Part shown: positions 24,791 through 33,462 of the stretch, piece after piece
Layout of the letters: every line of letters begins with the position of its first letter
Position numbering within the stretch: position 1 is the first letter of the stretch
NCBI RefSeq assembly: GCF_017573505.1
Contig: NZ_JAGEOJ010000022.1
Coordinates: 124,001 to 188,000 of the forward strand
DNA: 64,000 nucleotides
From: Actinomadura barringtoniae
GTDB lineage: Bacteria > Actinomycetota > Actinomycetes > Streptosporangiales > Streptosporangiaceae
Direction of reading: 5' to 3'
Notes under the pieces: generated by a model
Databases searched by the model: none
What the model was told of the DNA's origin: nothing
What the model saw: the letters and a program-made list of their open reading frames with translations, nothing else
Translations under genes and position numbers: made by a program

Positions 24791-26443
24791 GTGAGCCGAC
24801 AGAGTCTCAGCAAGGCCCACAAGAAGATCACCGAGCTGTCCTGGGAGCCGACCTTCGCCACCCCGGCGCGCCGGTTCGGCACCGACTACACCTTCGACAA
24901 GTCGCCGAAGAAGGACCCGCTGAAGCAGATCCTGCGGTCCTACTTCCCGATGGAGGAGGAGAAGGACAACCGCGTCTTCGGCGCGATGGACGGCGCGATC
25001 CGCGGCAACATGTTCCGCCAGGTCCAGCAGCGCTGGATGGAGTGGCAGAAGCTGTTCCTGTCCATCATCCCGTTCCCGGAGATCTCCGCGGCGCGGGCGA
25101 TGCCGCTGGCGATCGACGCCGTGCCCAACCCCGAGATCCACAACGGGCTCGCCGTCCAGATGATCGACGAGGTCCGGCACTCGACGATCCAGATGAACCT
25201 GAAGCGCCTCTACATGAACCACTACATCGACCCCGCCGGGTTCGACATCAGCGAGAAGGCGTTCGCCAACAACTACGCGGGAACGATCGGCCGGCAGTTC
25301 GGCGAGGGGTTCATCACCGGCGACGCGATCACCGCCGCCAACGTCTACCTGACCGTGGTCGCCGAGACCGCGTTCACCAACACCCTGTTCGTGGCGATGC
25401 CGTCCGAGGCCGCCGCCAACGGCGACTACCTGCTCCCGACGGTGTTCCACTCCGTCCAGTCCGACGAGTCGCGGCACATCAGCAACGGCTACTCGATCCT
25501 GCTCATGGCGCTCGCCGACGAGCGGAACCGGCAGCTGCTGGAGCGCGACCTGCGCTACGCGTGGTGGAACAACCACTGCGTCGTGGACGCGGCCATCGGC
25601 ACGTTCATCGAGTACGGCACCAAGGACCGCCGCAAGGACCGCGACAGCTACGCCGAGATGTGGCGCCGCTGGATCTACGACGACTACTACCGGTCCTACC
25701 TCATGCCGCTGGAGAAGTACGGGCTGAAGATCCCGCACGACCTGGTCGAGGAGGCCTGGAACCGCATCTACACCAAGGGCTACGTGCACGAGGTCGCGCA
25801 GTTCTTCGCGACGGGCTGGCCGGTGAACTACTGGCGCATCGACCCGATGACCGACGCCGACTTCGAGTGGTTCGAGCACAAGTACCCCGGCTGGTACGAC
25901 AAGTACGGCGCCTGGTGGGAGAACTACAACCGGCTCCGCTACCCCGGCCGCAACAAGCCGATCGCGTTCGAGGACGTCGACTACCAGTACCCGCACCGCT
26001 GCTGGACCTGCATGGTCCCGTGCCTGATCCGCTCCGACACCGTCCACGAGAAGGTCGAGGGGCAGTGGCGCACGTACTGCTCGGAGACCTGCGCCTGGAC
26101 CGACACCACCGCGTTCCGGCCCGAGTACGAGGGCCGCGAGACGCCGAACATGGGGCGGCTCACCGGCAAGCGCGAGTGGGAGACGCTCTACCACGGCATG
26201 GACCTGGCCGACATCATCTCCGACCTCGGCTACGTCCGCGACGACGGCAGGACGCTCATCCCGCAGCCGCACCTGGACCTGGACGACCCGAAGAAGCTGT
26301 GGACGCTCGACGACGTGCGCGGCATCGAGTTCGCCAGCCCGAACATCCTGCTGAACGAGGCGTCCGACGACGAGCGCGAGGCCATGATGACCGCCTACAA
26401 GGCGGGCGGGCCCGCGGGCCGCTTCGCGTCCAACGGGCACTGA
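24791..26443 (+). CDS. prmA: Propane-type diiron monooxygenase, hydroxylase large subunit
   Basis: The GTG at 24791, seven bases after GGGAGG, is the start because the mature family N-terminus SRQSLSKAHKKITEL begins there. The 550-residue alpha subunit holds the full carboxylate-bridged diiron site: E97, E127-x-x-H130 (DEVRH), E192 and E226-x-x-H229 (DESRH), with the same spacing as methane monooxygenase (E114/E144/H147/E209/E243/H246). It belongs to group-5 soluble diiron monooxygenases (PrmA/MimA), which oxidise propane to 2-propanol and also attack phenols, acetone, chlorinated ethenes or cyclic ethers depending on strain. It is the first gene of the operon. Confidence 0.93.
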   Translation: MSRQSLSKAHKKITELSWEPTFATPARRFGTDYTFDKSPKKDPLKQILRSYFPMEEEKDNRVFGAMDGAIRGNMFRQVQQRWMEWQKLFLSIIPFPEISAARAMPLAIDAVPNPEIHNGLAVQMIDEVRHSTIQMNLKRLYMNHYIDPAGFDISEKAFANNYAGTIGRQFGEGFITGDAITAANVYLTVVAETAFTNTLFVAMPSEAAANGDYLLPTVFHSVQSDESRHISNGYSILLMALADERNRQLLERDLRYAWWNNHCVVDAAIGTFIEYGTKDRRKDRDSYAEMWRRWIYDDYYRSYLMPLEKYGLKIPHDLVEEAWNRIYTKGYVHEVAQFFATGWPVNYWRIDPMTDADFEWFEHKYPGWYDKYGAWWENYNRLRYPGRNKPIAFEDVDYQYPHRCWTCMVPCLIRSDTVHEKVEGQWRTYCSETCAWTDTTAFRPEYEGRETPNMGRLTGKREWETLYHGMDLADIISDLGYVRDDGRTLIPQPHLDLDDPKKLWTLDDVRGIEFASPNILLNEASDDEREAMMTAYKAGGPAGRFASNGH

Positions 26444-26467
26444 CCCGGGCGAGCGGGCTGATCACTC

Positions 26468-27532
26468 ATGGGCGACAAGCACCGCGTCCGCTTCGATCCC
26501 GTCGACCTGGAGATCGAGGTCGACGAGGACGAGACGATCCTGGACGCCGCGTTCAGGCAGGGCATCACGCTGATGCACGGCTGCCGGGAGGGCCAGTGCG
26601 CGGCCTGCAAGTCGTTCCTGCTGGACGGCGACCTCCAGCTGGACCGCTACTCCACCTTCGCGCTCGCCGACTACGAGCTGGAGGAGGGCTACGTCCTGCT
26701 GTGCAAGGGGCACGCCTACAGCGACCTGGACATCGAGCTCATCAACTACGACGAGGAGACCCTCAGGTCGGCCAAGCCCCTCCGCGACCTCACCGCCGAG
26801 GTCGTGGAGGTGGCCGGCCTCACCCACGACATCTCGCTGCTGCGGCTGCGCCCGCTGGACGGCGTGGCGCTGGACTACCACCCGGGCCAGTACGTCGACA
26901 TCACCATCCCGGGGACGAGCGAGCACCGCTCGTTCTCGATGGCCACCACCCCGGCCACGCCCGGCGAGCTGCAGTTCGTGATCAAGAGGTATCCGGGCGG
27001 CCGATTCTCCGGGCTGCTGGAGGGCGGCCCGGACGGGATCGCCGCCGGTCATGAGCTCGCGCTGCGCGGCCCGTACGGCGCGTTCACCCTGCGCGAGCGG
27101 TCCGAGCGCCCGCTGCTGTTCATCGGCGGCGGCGCGGGGATGGCGCCGATCCTCAGCCTGCTGCGGCACATGACCGAGGCGGGCGTCGATCGCCCGGCCG
27201 TCTACTACTACGGCGCGCGCACCGCCGCCGACCTGTTCTACCTGGACGAGCTCAAGGCGCTGGAGAACGTGCTGCCCGACTTCCGGTTCGTGCCGTGCCT
27301 GTCGGAGAGCAACGGCGACGGCTCGGCGACGGGCGCGCCCGGCGAACTGGAGTGCGCGCTCGGGCTGGTCACCGAGGTGGTGGAGCGCGGCGAGCCGGAG
27401 CTGGCCGAACGGGACTGCTACCTGTGCGGGCCGCCGCCCATGATCGACGCCGCGATGGCCCTGCTCACCGGCGCGGGCGTGCCGCACGACCGGATCTTCT
27501 ACGACAAGTTCACCACCACCGCGCCCGGATGA
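26468..27532 (+). CDS. prmB: Propane-type monooxygenase reductase component
   Basis: A 354-residue electron-transfer protein, 24 bases after the hydroxylase gene. The N-terminal chloroplast-type ferredoxin domain has C39, C44, C47 and C79 for a [2Fe-2S] cluster. It is followed by a ferredoxin-NADP reductase-like module: FAD motif HRSFSMATTP and NAD(P)H motif IGGGAGMAPILSLLR, ending with YLCGPPPMI. It passes electrons from NADH to the diiron hydroxylase. Placement of the reductase second in the operon is the hallmark of prm/mim clusters. Confidence 0.92.
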   Translation: MGDKHRVRFDPVDLEIEVDEDETILDAAFRQGITLMHGCREGQCAACKSFLLDGDLQLDRYSTFALADYELEEGYVLLCKGHAYSDLDIELINYDEETLRSAKPLRDLTAEVVEVAGLTHDISLLRLRPLDGVALDYHPGQYVDITIPGTSEHRSFSMATTPATPGELQFVIKRYPGGRFSGLLEGGPDGIAAGHELALRGPYGAFTLRERSERPLLFIGGGAGMAPILSLLRHMTEAGVDRPAVYYYGARTAADLFYLDELKALENVLPDFRFVPCLSESNGDGSATGAPGELECALGLVTEVVERGEPELAERDCYLCGPPPMIDAAMALLTGAGVPHDRIFYDKFTTTAPG

Positions 27533-27555
27533 GGGCCGGGCCGAGGAGGCGACCG

Positions 27556-28671
27556 ATGACGACACAGGCCAAGCCCGACGACCGAGCCGAGCGCAGCTTT
27601 CCCAAACCCGAGTTCACCGACGCCGAGGCGGGCGCGCTGGAGTTCCCCAGCTCCGACAGCCGGTCGTTCAACTACTTCACGCCGCGCCGGATGCGCGCGA
27701 CCACCTACGAGGACGTCACCTACGACGTGCAGCCCGACCCCGAGCGGTACCTGACGCAGGGCTGGATCTACGGGTTCGCCAAGGGCCCCGGCGGCTACCC
27801 GCTGGACTGGACGTCGCTGCGCAGCTCCGACTGGCACCGGTTCCGCGACCCGAACGGCGAGTGGGAGCAGACGATCTACCGCAACAACGCCAACGTCGTG
27901 CGGCAGATCCAGCAGAACCTCGCCGACGCCAAGCTGGCCGAGGCCTACGCGGCGTGGCCGCCCGCCTGGGTGCGCTTCGTCGAGCGCAACCTCGGCGCGT
28001 GGATGCACGCCGAGCACGGCCTCGGCATGCACGTGTTCATGGCGGCGCAGCGGTCCGCGCCCACCAATATGATCAACAACGCGATCGCCGTCAACACCAT
28101 GCACAAGCTGCGCTTCGCCCAGGACCTGGCCCTGTACAACCTCGACCTCAGCGAGTCGGGCATCGGGTTCGACGGGTCGGTGCACCGCGAGGTGTGGCAG
28201 GAGGACCCGGTCTGGCAGAGCGTCCGCCGCAACGTGGAGCTGCTCACCACCGTCGAGGACTGGGCCGAGGCGCTGTTCGCCACCGGGATCGTGTACGAGT
28301 CCCTGGTCGGCGAGCTGTTCCGCAGCCAGCTCGTCATGCAGATCGCCGCGCGCAACGGCGACTACGTGACGCCGTCCCTGGTCGGCACGGGCGAGCAGGA
28401 CCACGTCCGCGACCTGTCCTACACCCGCGAGCTGTTCCTGCTGCTGGTGCGGGACGAGCAGCACGGCGCCCGCAACCGCGAGGTGCTCGGCGAGTGGCTG
28501 GACCGGTGGATCCCGGTCAGCCTGCGCGCCGCCCGCGACCTGCAGCCCATCTGGTCGCAGCCGCAGGAGAAGGCGATCTCCTTCACCGACTCGCTGACGG
28601 CGGCCCGCGACGGGCTCCGGTCGCTGCTGGCCGATCTGGACCTCACCGAGCCGAAGGAGCTGTCGCAATGA
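27556..28671 (+). CDS. prmC: Propane-type monooxygenase, hydroxylase small subunit
   Basis: A 371-residue beta subunit; the ATG at 27556 follows GAGGAGG. It has the ferritin-like fold of the alpha subunit but lacks the paired ExxH iron ligands, as expected (for example RDEQHGARNR is present but the second ExxH is missing). Conserved stretches SFNYFTPRRMRATTYEDVTYD and LTQGWIYGF match PrmC/MimC. It dimerises with the large subunit to form the hydroxylase. The stop overlaps the coupling-protein start (ATGA). Confidence 0.9.
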   Translation: MTTQAKPDDRAERSFPKPEFTDAEAGALEFPSSDSRSFNYFTPRRMRATTYEDVTYDVQPDPERYLTQGWIYGFAKGPGGYPLDWTSLRSSDWHRFRDPNGEWEQTIYRNNANVVRQIQQNLADAKLAEAYAAWPPAWVRFVERNLGAWMHAEHGLGMHVFMAAQRSAPTNMINNAIAVNTMHKLRFAQDLALYNLDLSESGIGFDGSVHREVWQEDPVWQSVRRNVELLTTVEDWAEALFATGIVYESLVGELFRSQLVMQIAARNGDYVTPSLVGTGEQDHVRDLSYTRELFLLLVRDEQHGARNREVLGEWLDRWIPVSLRAARDLQPIWSQPQEKAISFTDSLTAARDGLRSLLADLDLTEPKELSQ

Positions 28672-29042
28672 CCACCAGCGCCGGTACGGGTACGGGCGCG
28701 TTCGGCGCCGTCAACCGGACCTCGTCCAACCGGGCGGGCGTCACCCTGATGAACAACCAGAACGGCTACATCGTCGCCGAGGTGATGCGTCACAAGCCGG
28801 GCGTGACGGTCAGCGAGTACCCCTCGATGATCCGCGTGGACGGCGAGCGGAAGCTGGAGTTCGACTTCGACGAGATCGGCGACGCCCTCGGGACCGAGTT
28901 CGACCAGTACGACTTCGAAGAGATCATGTCGACCCACTACGGCCGCATGGTGCACCTGGACGACCGCACCGTGCTGTTCGCCAACCCCGAGGACGCGGCC
29001 GAGTACATCGACTTCGACCTGCGCCCCGTCGAGACCTCCTAG
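28668..29042 (+). CDS. prmD: Propane-type monooxygenase coupling protein
   Basis: A 124-residue MmoB/DmpM-family effector starting within the ATGA overlap. The core VTLMNNQNGYIVAEVM and RKLEFDFDEIG show the typical fold, preceded by a flexible Gly/Thr-rich tail. It binds the hydroxylase, tunes oxygen activation and prevents uncoupling. It completes the four structural components of the enzyme. Confidence 0.9.
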   Translation: MTTSAGTGTGAFGAVNRTSSNRAGVTLMNNQNGYIVAEVMRHKPGVTVSEYPSMIRVDGERKLEFDFDEIGDALGTEFDQYDFEEIMSTHYGRMVHLDDRTVLFANPEDAAEYIDFDLRPVETS

Positions 29043-29052
29043 GGAGCCGTGG

Positions 29053-30045
29053 ATGTACACCAAGGACGGAGAGAACTACTTCGTCGTCGACGGGCACGTG
29101 CACTTCTGGGACGGCGGGCCGGCCAACCAGGCCAACCGCTACGGCACCGGGTTCACCGCGTGCTTCTACGACTACCACCGCAACCTCAGCCCCGAGGGGT
29201 GGGTGTGGTCGCTGGAGAAGTTCGGCAACTACTCCGAGGACGACATGCTGAACGACCTGTTCGGCGTGGGGTACGTCGACCAGGCCATCTTCCAGCCCAC
29301 CTACCTGACCGACTTCTACACCAACGGCTTCAACACGACCGAGCGCAACGGCGCGCTGGCCGAGGCCAACCCCGGCAAGTTCATCGTCAACGGCTCGTGG
29401 GACCCGCGAGACGGCGAGGGGGGCCTGAAGAAGCTGGAGGCGCTGAAGGAACGCTGGAACCTGCAAGGCGTCAAGCTCTACACCGCCGAGTGGAAGGGCT
29501 CCTCTAAGGGCTGGAAGCTGAGCGACCCGTGGGCCTTCAAGTACCTGGAGAAGTGCGAGGAGCTCGGCATCCGCAACATCCACGTGCACAAGGGCCCCAC
29601 GATCTACCCGCTCAACATGGACGCCTTCGACGTGCGCGACATCGACGACGCGGCCAGCCAGTTCCCGAACCTGCGGTTCATCGTCGAGCACGTCGGGCTG
29701 CCGCGGCTGGAGGACTTCTGCTGGATCGGCACGCAGGAGCCGAACGTCTACGGCGGGCTCGCGGTCGCGATGCCGTTCATCCACACCAGGCCGCGCTACT
29801 TCGCGCAGATCATCGGCGAGCTGCTGTACTGGATCGGCGAGGACAAGCTGCTGTTCGCCAGCGACTACGCCATCTGGCACCCCAAGTGGATCATCGAGAA
29901 GTTCGTGGACTTCCAGATCCCCGAGGACATGCAGAGCGAGTACGGTGCGCTCACCCCCGACATCAAGCGCAAGATCCTCGGGCTGAACGCCGCCGCTCTC
30001 TACGACCTCAAGGTCCCCGACGCGGTCCCCGTCCCGGCGCCATGA
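29053..30045 (+). CDS. Monooxygenase-cluster amidohydrolase
   Basis: A 330-residue amidohydrolase-2 (ACMSD-like) TIM-barrel protein, ten bases after prmD. Metal-binding motifs are visible: the first strand DGHVHFW (HxH), then NIHVHKGP and FIVEHVGLP, and the late aspartate in LFASDYAIWH. Genes of this type are regularly found directly after prmABCD/mimABCD. The substrate is not known; a role in assembling or protecting the monooxygenase, or in metabolising an oxidation product, is possible. It has no export signal. Confidence 0.82.
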   Translation: MYTKDGENYFVVDGHVHFWDGGPANQANRYGTGFTACFYDYHRNLSPEGWVWSLEKFGNYSEDDMLNDLFGVGYVDQAIFQPTYLTDFYTNGFNTTERNGALAEANPGKFIVNGSWDPRDGEGGLKKLEALKERWNLQGVKLYTAEWKGSSKGWKLSDPWAFKYLEKCEELGIRNIHVHKGPTIYPLNMDAFDVRDIDDAASQFPNLRFIVEHVGLPRLEDFCWIGTQEPNVYGGLAVAMPFIHTRPRYFAQIIGELLYWIGEDKLLFASDYAIWHPKWIIEKFVDFQIPEDMQSEYGALTPDIKRKILGLNAAALYDLKVPDAVPVPAP

Positions 30046-30058
30046 CGGGGCACACGCC

Positions 30059-30775
30059 ATGACCGACGCGAGGGTTCCGCTGAGAGAGGCGGTCTGGGAG
30101 GCCCTCGGCACGGTGCGCGACCCCGAGCTCGACGAGCCGATCACCGAGCTCGGGTTCGCCGCCGCGACCGTGACCCGTGCCGGAGCCGCCCGCGTGCGGC
30201 TCCGGCTGCCGACCTACTTCTGCGCGCCCAACTTCGCCTATCTCATGGTCGCCGACGCCCGCGACGCCGTCGCGGGCGTTCCCGGCGTCACCGAGATCGA
30301 CGTTCGGCTGGAGGACCATTTCGCGGCCGAGGAGATCAACGCCGGGGTCGCGACGGAGTCGGGGTTCGCGGACGCGTTCCCTGGCCTGGCCGACGGCGAG
30401 CTGGCCGCGCTGCGCCTGACGTTCCAGCGCAAGGCCCATCTGGCCGCCATCGAACGGGCCTGCCGCGTGCTGGCGGACGCCGGCAGATCGGTCAAGGAGC
30501 TGGGCGAGGCGCGGCTCGGCGACCTGCCCGACTCGGCCGCGCGCACCAGCCTGCTCCGCCGCCGCACCGACCTCGGGCTGCCGACCGGGCCCGACGAGCG
30601 GCTGCTGGTCGACGACGAGGGCAGGCCGGTGGAGGACGGCCTGGTCGCGGGCCGGATCCGGTTCGCGCAGGCGGTACGGGTGAGCATCGAAGGCAACTCC
30701 GGGTTCTGCCGCGGGCTGTTGAAGACCCGCTACCCCGATCGAGCCCAGACCGAGGAAGGAGAGACCGTCCGATGA
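30059..30775 (+). CDS. DUF59/MIP18-family metal-sulfur assembly protein
   Basis: A 238-residue protein whose first 100 residues resemble the DUF59/MIP18 (SufT/PaaD-like) domain: VWEALGTVRDPELDEPITELGF, then RLPTYFCAPNFAYLM with the conserved cysteine. The C-terminal 130 residues are specific to monooxygenase clusters and end with GNSGFCRGLLKTRY. Related proteins help mature iron-sulfur or diiron enzymes, so assistance with metal loading of the reductase or hydroxylase is the likely role (inference). The start ATG is 13 bases after the amidohydrolase stop, and the stop overlaps the dehydrogenase start (ATGA). Confidence 0.78.
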   Translation: MTDARVPLREAVWEALGTVRDPELDEPITELGFAAATVTRAGAARVRLRLPTYFCAPNFAYLMVADARDAVAGVPGVTEIDVRLEDHFAAEEINAGVATESGFADAFPGLADGELAALRLTFQRKAHLAAIERACRVLADAGRSVKELGEARLGDLPDSAARTSLLRRRTDLGLPTGPDERLLVDDEGRPVEDGLVAGRIRFAQAVRVSIEGNSGFCRGLLKTRYPDRAQTEEGETVR

Positions 30776-31797
30776 GAGCCGTCCAGCTCGGCGCCTACGA
30801 CAAGAGCCCCGAGCTCACCGAGGTGCCCGACCCGACCGTCACCGGCCCGCTCGATGTGATCGTCCGCATCGGCGGCGCCGGCGTGTGCCGCACCGACCTG
30901 CACATCATCGAGGGCCAGTGGGCCGAGAAGTCCGGCGTCACGCTCCCCTACACCCTCGGCCACGAGAACGCGGGCTGGGTCCAGGAGACCGGGTCCGCGG
31001 TCACGCACGTCTCCCCCGGCGACAAGGTCATCCTGCATCCGATGGCCACCTGCGGGCTGTGCATGGCCTGCCGGGCGGGCGACGACGTGCACTGCACCGA
31101 CAGCGTCTTCCCCGGGATCAACGCCGACGGCGGGTTCGCCGACCTGCTGAAGACCAACGCGCGCGCCGTCGTGAAGCTCGACGACTCGCTCGAACCGGCG
31201 GACGTCGCGGCGCTCGCGGACGCGGGCCTCACCGCCTACCACGCCGTGCGCAAGGCGTCCCGGCGGCTGCGCCCCGGCCACCGCGTCGTGGTGATCGGCG
31301 CGGGCGGGCTCGGGCACATCGGCGTGCAGGCGCTCGCCGCGCTCACCGCCGCCGAGATCATCGTCGTCGACCGGAGCGAGGGCGCGTTGGCGCTCGCCGC
31401 CGAGATCGGCGCCGACCACACCGTGCCCGCCGACGGCACCCAGGTCGCCGCGGTCCAGGAGCTGACCGGCGGCGAGGGCGCCGAGGTCGTCATCGACTTC
31501 GTCGGCGAGGGCGGCGCGATCGAGGACGGCGTCGCGATGCTGCGCCGCGCCGGGGACTACCACGTGATCGGCTACGGCGGCGAGCTCCGGGTCCCGACCA
31601 TCGACGTCATCTCCACCGAGATCAACTTCATCGGCAACCTCGTCGGCTCCTACACCGACCTGGTCGAGCTCATGGCGCTCGCCGCGCGCGGCGAGGTCAC
31701 CCTGCACACGACCGCCTACCCGCTGACCGACCACGCGCGGGCGCTCACCGACCTGGACCGCGGCGAGGTCCGGGGCCGCGCCATCCTCATCCCTTGA
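30772..31797 (+). CDS. Zinc-dependent alcohol dehydrogenase (MDR family)
   Basis: A 341-residue medium-chain dehydrogenase in the monooxygenase operon. The catalytic zinc ligands are in GAGVCRTDLH and GHENAGWV. The structural zinc lobe reads CGLCMACRAGDDVHC (four cysteines). The NAD(P) motif is VIGAGGLGHIGVQ, with an acidic residue after strand 2 (IVVDRSEG), indicating NAD. In the propane pathway it would oxidise 2-propanol to acetone, or 1-propanol to the aldehyde. It is coupled by ATGA overlap to the upstream gene. Confidence 0.88.
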   Translation: MRAVQLGAYDKSPELTEVPDPTVTGPLDVIVRIGGAGVCRTDLHIIEGQWAEKSGVTLPYTLGHENAGWVQETGSAVTHVSPGDKVILHPMATCGLCMACRAGDDVHCTDSVFPGINADGGFADLLKTNARAVVKLDDSLEPADVAALADAGLTAYHAVRKASRRLRPGHRVVVIGAGGLGHIGVQALAALTAAEIIVVDRSEGALALAAEIGADHTVPADGTQVAAVQELTGGEGAEVVIDFVGEGGAIEDGVAMLRRAGDYHVIGYGGELRVPTIDVISTEINFIGNLVGSYTDLVELMALAARGEVTLHTTAYPLTDHARALTDLDRGEVRGRAILIP

Positions 31798-31807
31798 TCG
31801 GAGTGAC

Positions 31808-33457
31808 ATGGCCAAGGACCTGCGGTTCAACGTGGAGGCGCGGCGGCTGCTCGTCGAGGGGGTGGACGCGCTCGCCGACGCGGTCCGGGTGACGCTCGGC
31901 CCGAAGGGGCGCAACGCGGTGATCGAACGGCTGACCGGGCCGCCCGCGATCACCAACGACGGGGTGACCATCGCCCGCGAGATCCAGCTGCGCGACCCGT
32001 TCGCCAACATGGGCGCCCAGCTGGTCAAGGAGGTCGCGACCAAGACCAACGGCGTCGCCGGCGACGGCACCACCACCGCCACCGTGCTCGCGCAGGCGCT
32101 GGTCCACGAGGGCATGCAGGCGGTCGCCGAGGGCGCCAACCCGATGCAGCTGAAGGGCGGCATCGAACGCGCCGTCTCGGCCATCGTCGGCCGGCTGCGC
32201 GAGGGCGCCCGCGAGGTGCGCGGCCAGGACGACCTGGCGCACGTGGCGACGCTCGCGGCGGGCAACGACGGCGAGATCGGCGAGGTCATCGCCACCGCGA
32301 TGGCGCACGTCGGCACCTCGGGCGTGGTCACCGTCGAGGAGTCGCCGGCGTTCGGGCTGGAGGTCGGCTTCGTCGACGGCGTCGAGTTCGACCACGGCTA
32401 CCTGTCGCCCTACATGGTCACCGACACCGACCGCATGGAGGCCGTGCTGGAGGAGCCGTACGTCCTGCTCACCAACGAGAAGATCGACAGGGTGCAGCTG
32501 CTGATGCCGGCGCTGGAGCAGGTCACCCGCACCGGCAAGCCGCTCGCCGTCATCGCCGAGAACGTCGAGGGGCCCGCGCTCGGCATGCTGGTCGCCAACG
32601 CCGTGCACGAGACGTTCTCCTCGGTCGCGGTGCGCGCGCCGGGGTTCGGGCACCGCCGGATCGCCGAGCTGGAGGACCTGGCGGCGCTGCTCGGCGGCCG
32701 GGTCGTCACCGGCGACGCCGGGCTCAGTCTCACCGAGGTACGGCTGGAGCACCTCGGCCGCTGCCGCAAGATCACCGTGACCGAGGCCGGCACCACGATC
32801 GTCGGCGGCGCGGGGGCGCGCGAGCAGGTCGAGGCGCGCATCGACGCGATCAAGCGCGAGCATGAGCGGGCCGAGAACGAGCACGACCGCGACGCCCTGG
32901 AGCTGCGCATCGCCCGGTTGTCGGGCCGCGTCGCGGTCATCCACGTCGGCGCCGCCACCGGCGTCGAGCTGAAGGAGAAGCAGCACCGCGTCGAGGACTC
33001 GCTGGCCGCCACCCGGGCGGCGATCGAGGAGGGCGTCGTCGCAGGCGGCGGCGCGGCGCTGCTGCAAGCCCGTTCCGTCCTGGACGGCCTGGACCTGGAG
33101 GGCGACGCGGCGGTCGGGCGCGACCTGGTCGGCTGCGCGCTCGGCGAGCCGCTCCGCTGGATCGCGATCAACGCCGGGCACGACGGCGACGAGGTGGTCG
33201 AACGCGTCGCCGGCCTGCCCGCCGGGACCGGCTTCGACGCCCTCACCGGCGGCTACGCCGACATGTTCGAGACCGGCGTGCTCGACCCGCTCAAGGTCAC
33301 CCGGTCCGCGCTGCAGAGCGCGGCGTCCATCGCGGCGCTGCTGCTCACCACCGAGACCCTCGTAGTCGAGGAGATCATCCAGAACCCCGGCGCGATCGTC
33401 GCCCCCGGCTTCGGCGACCTGGCCGAGGGCATGGTCCGTCCGTCCAACATCCCCTGA
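31808..33457 (+). CDS. mimG: Monooxygenase-associated GroEL chaperonin
   Basis: A 549-residue type I chaperonin ten bases after the dehydrogenase. ATP-site motifs LGPKGRNAV, NDGVTIAREI, GDGTTTATVLAQ and AIEEGVVAGGG are intact, and the catalytic aspartate is in RVEDSLAATRAA. The C-terminus ends MVRPSNIP and lacks the Gly/Met-rich GGM tail of housekeeping GroEL. Chaperonins in this position (MimG in mycobacteria) are needed for productive folding of the hydroxylase large subunit. No groES lies beside it; a GroES-like gene occurs 14 kb away at 47664. Confidence 0.9.
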   Translation: MAKDLRFNVEARRLLVEGVDALADAVRVTLGPKGRNAVIERLTGPPAITNDGVTIAREIQLRDPFANMGAQLVKEVATKTNGVAGDGTTTATVLAQALVHEGMQAVAEGANPMQLKGGIERAVSAIVGRLREGAREVRGQDDLAHVATLAAGNDGEIGEVIATAMAHVGTSGVVTVEESPAFGLEVGFVDGVEFDHGYLSPYMVTDTDRMEAVLEEPYVLLTNEKIDRVQLLMPALEQVTRTGKPLAVIAENVEGPALGMLVANAVHETFSSVAVRAPGFGHRRIAELEDLAALLGGRVVTGDAGLSLTEVRLEHLGRCRKITVTEAGTTIVGGAGAREQVEARIDAIKREHERAENEHDRDALELRIARLSGRVAVIHVGAATGVELKEKQHRVEDSLAATRAAIEEGVVAGGGAALLQARSVLDGLDLEGDAAVGRDLVGCALGEPLRWIAINAGHDGDEVVERVAGLPAGTGFDALTGGYADMFETGVLDPLKVTRSALQSAASIAALLLTTETLVVEEIIQNPGAIVAPGFGDLAEGMVRPSNIP

Positions 33458-33462
33458 CCCCG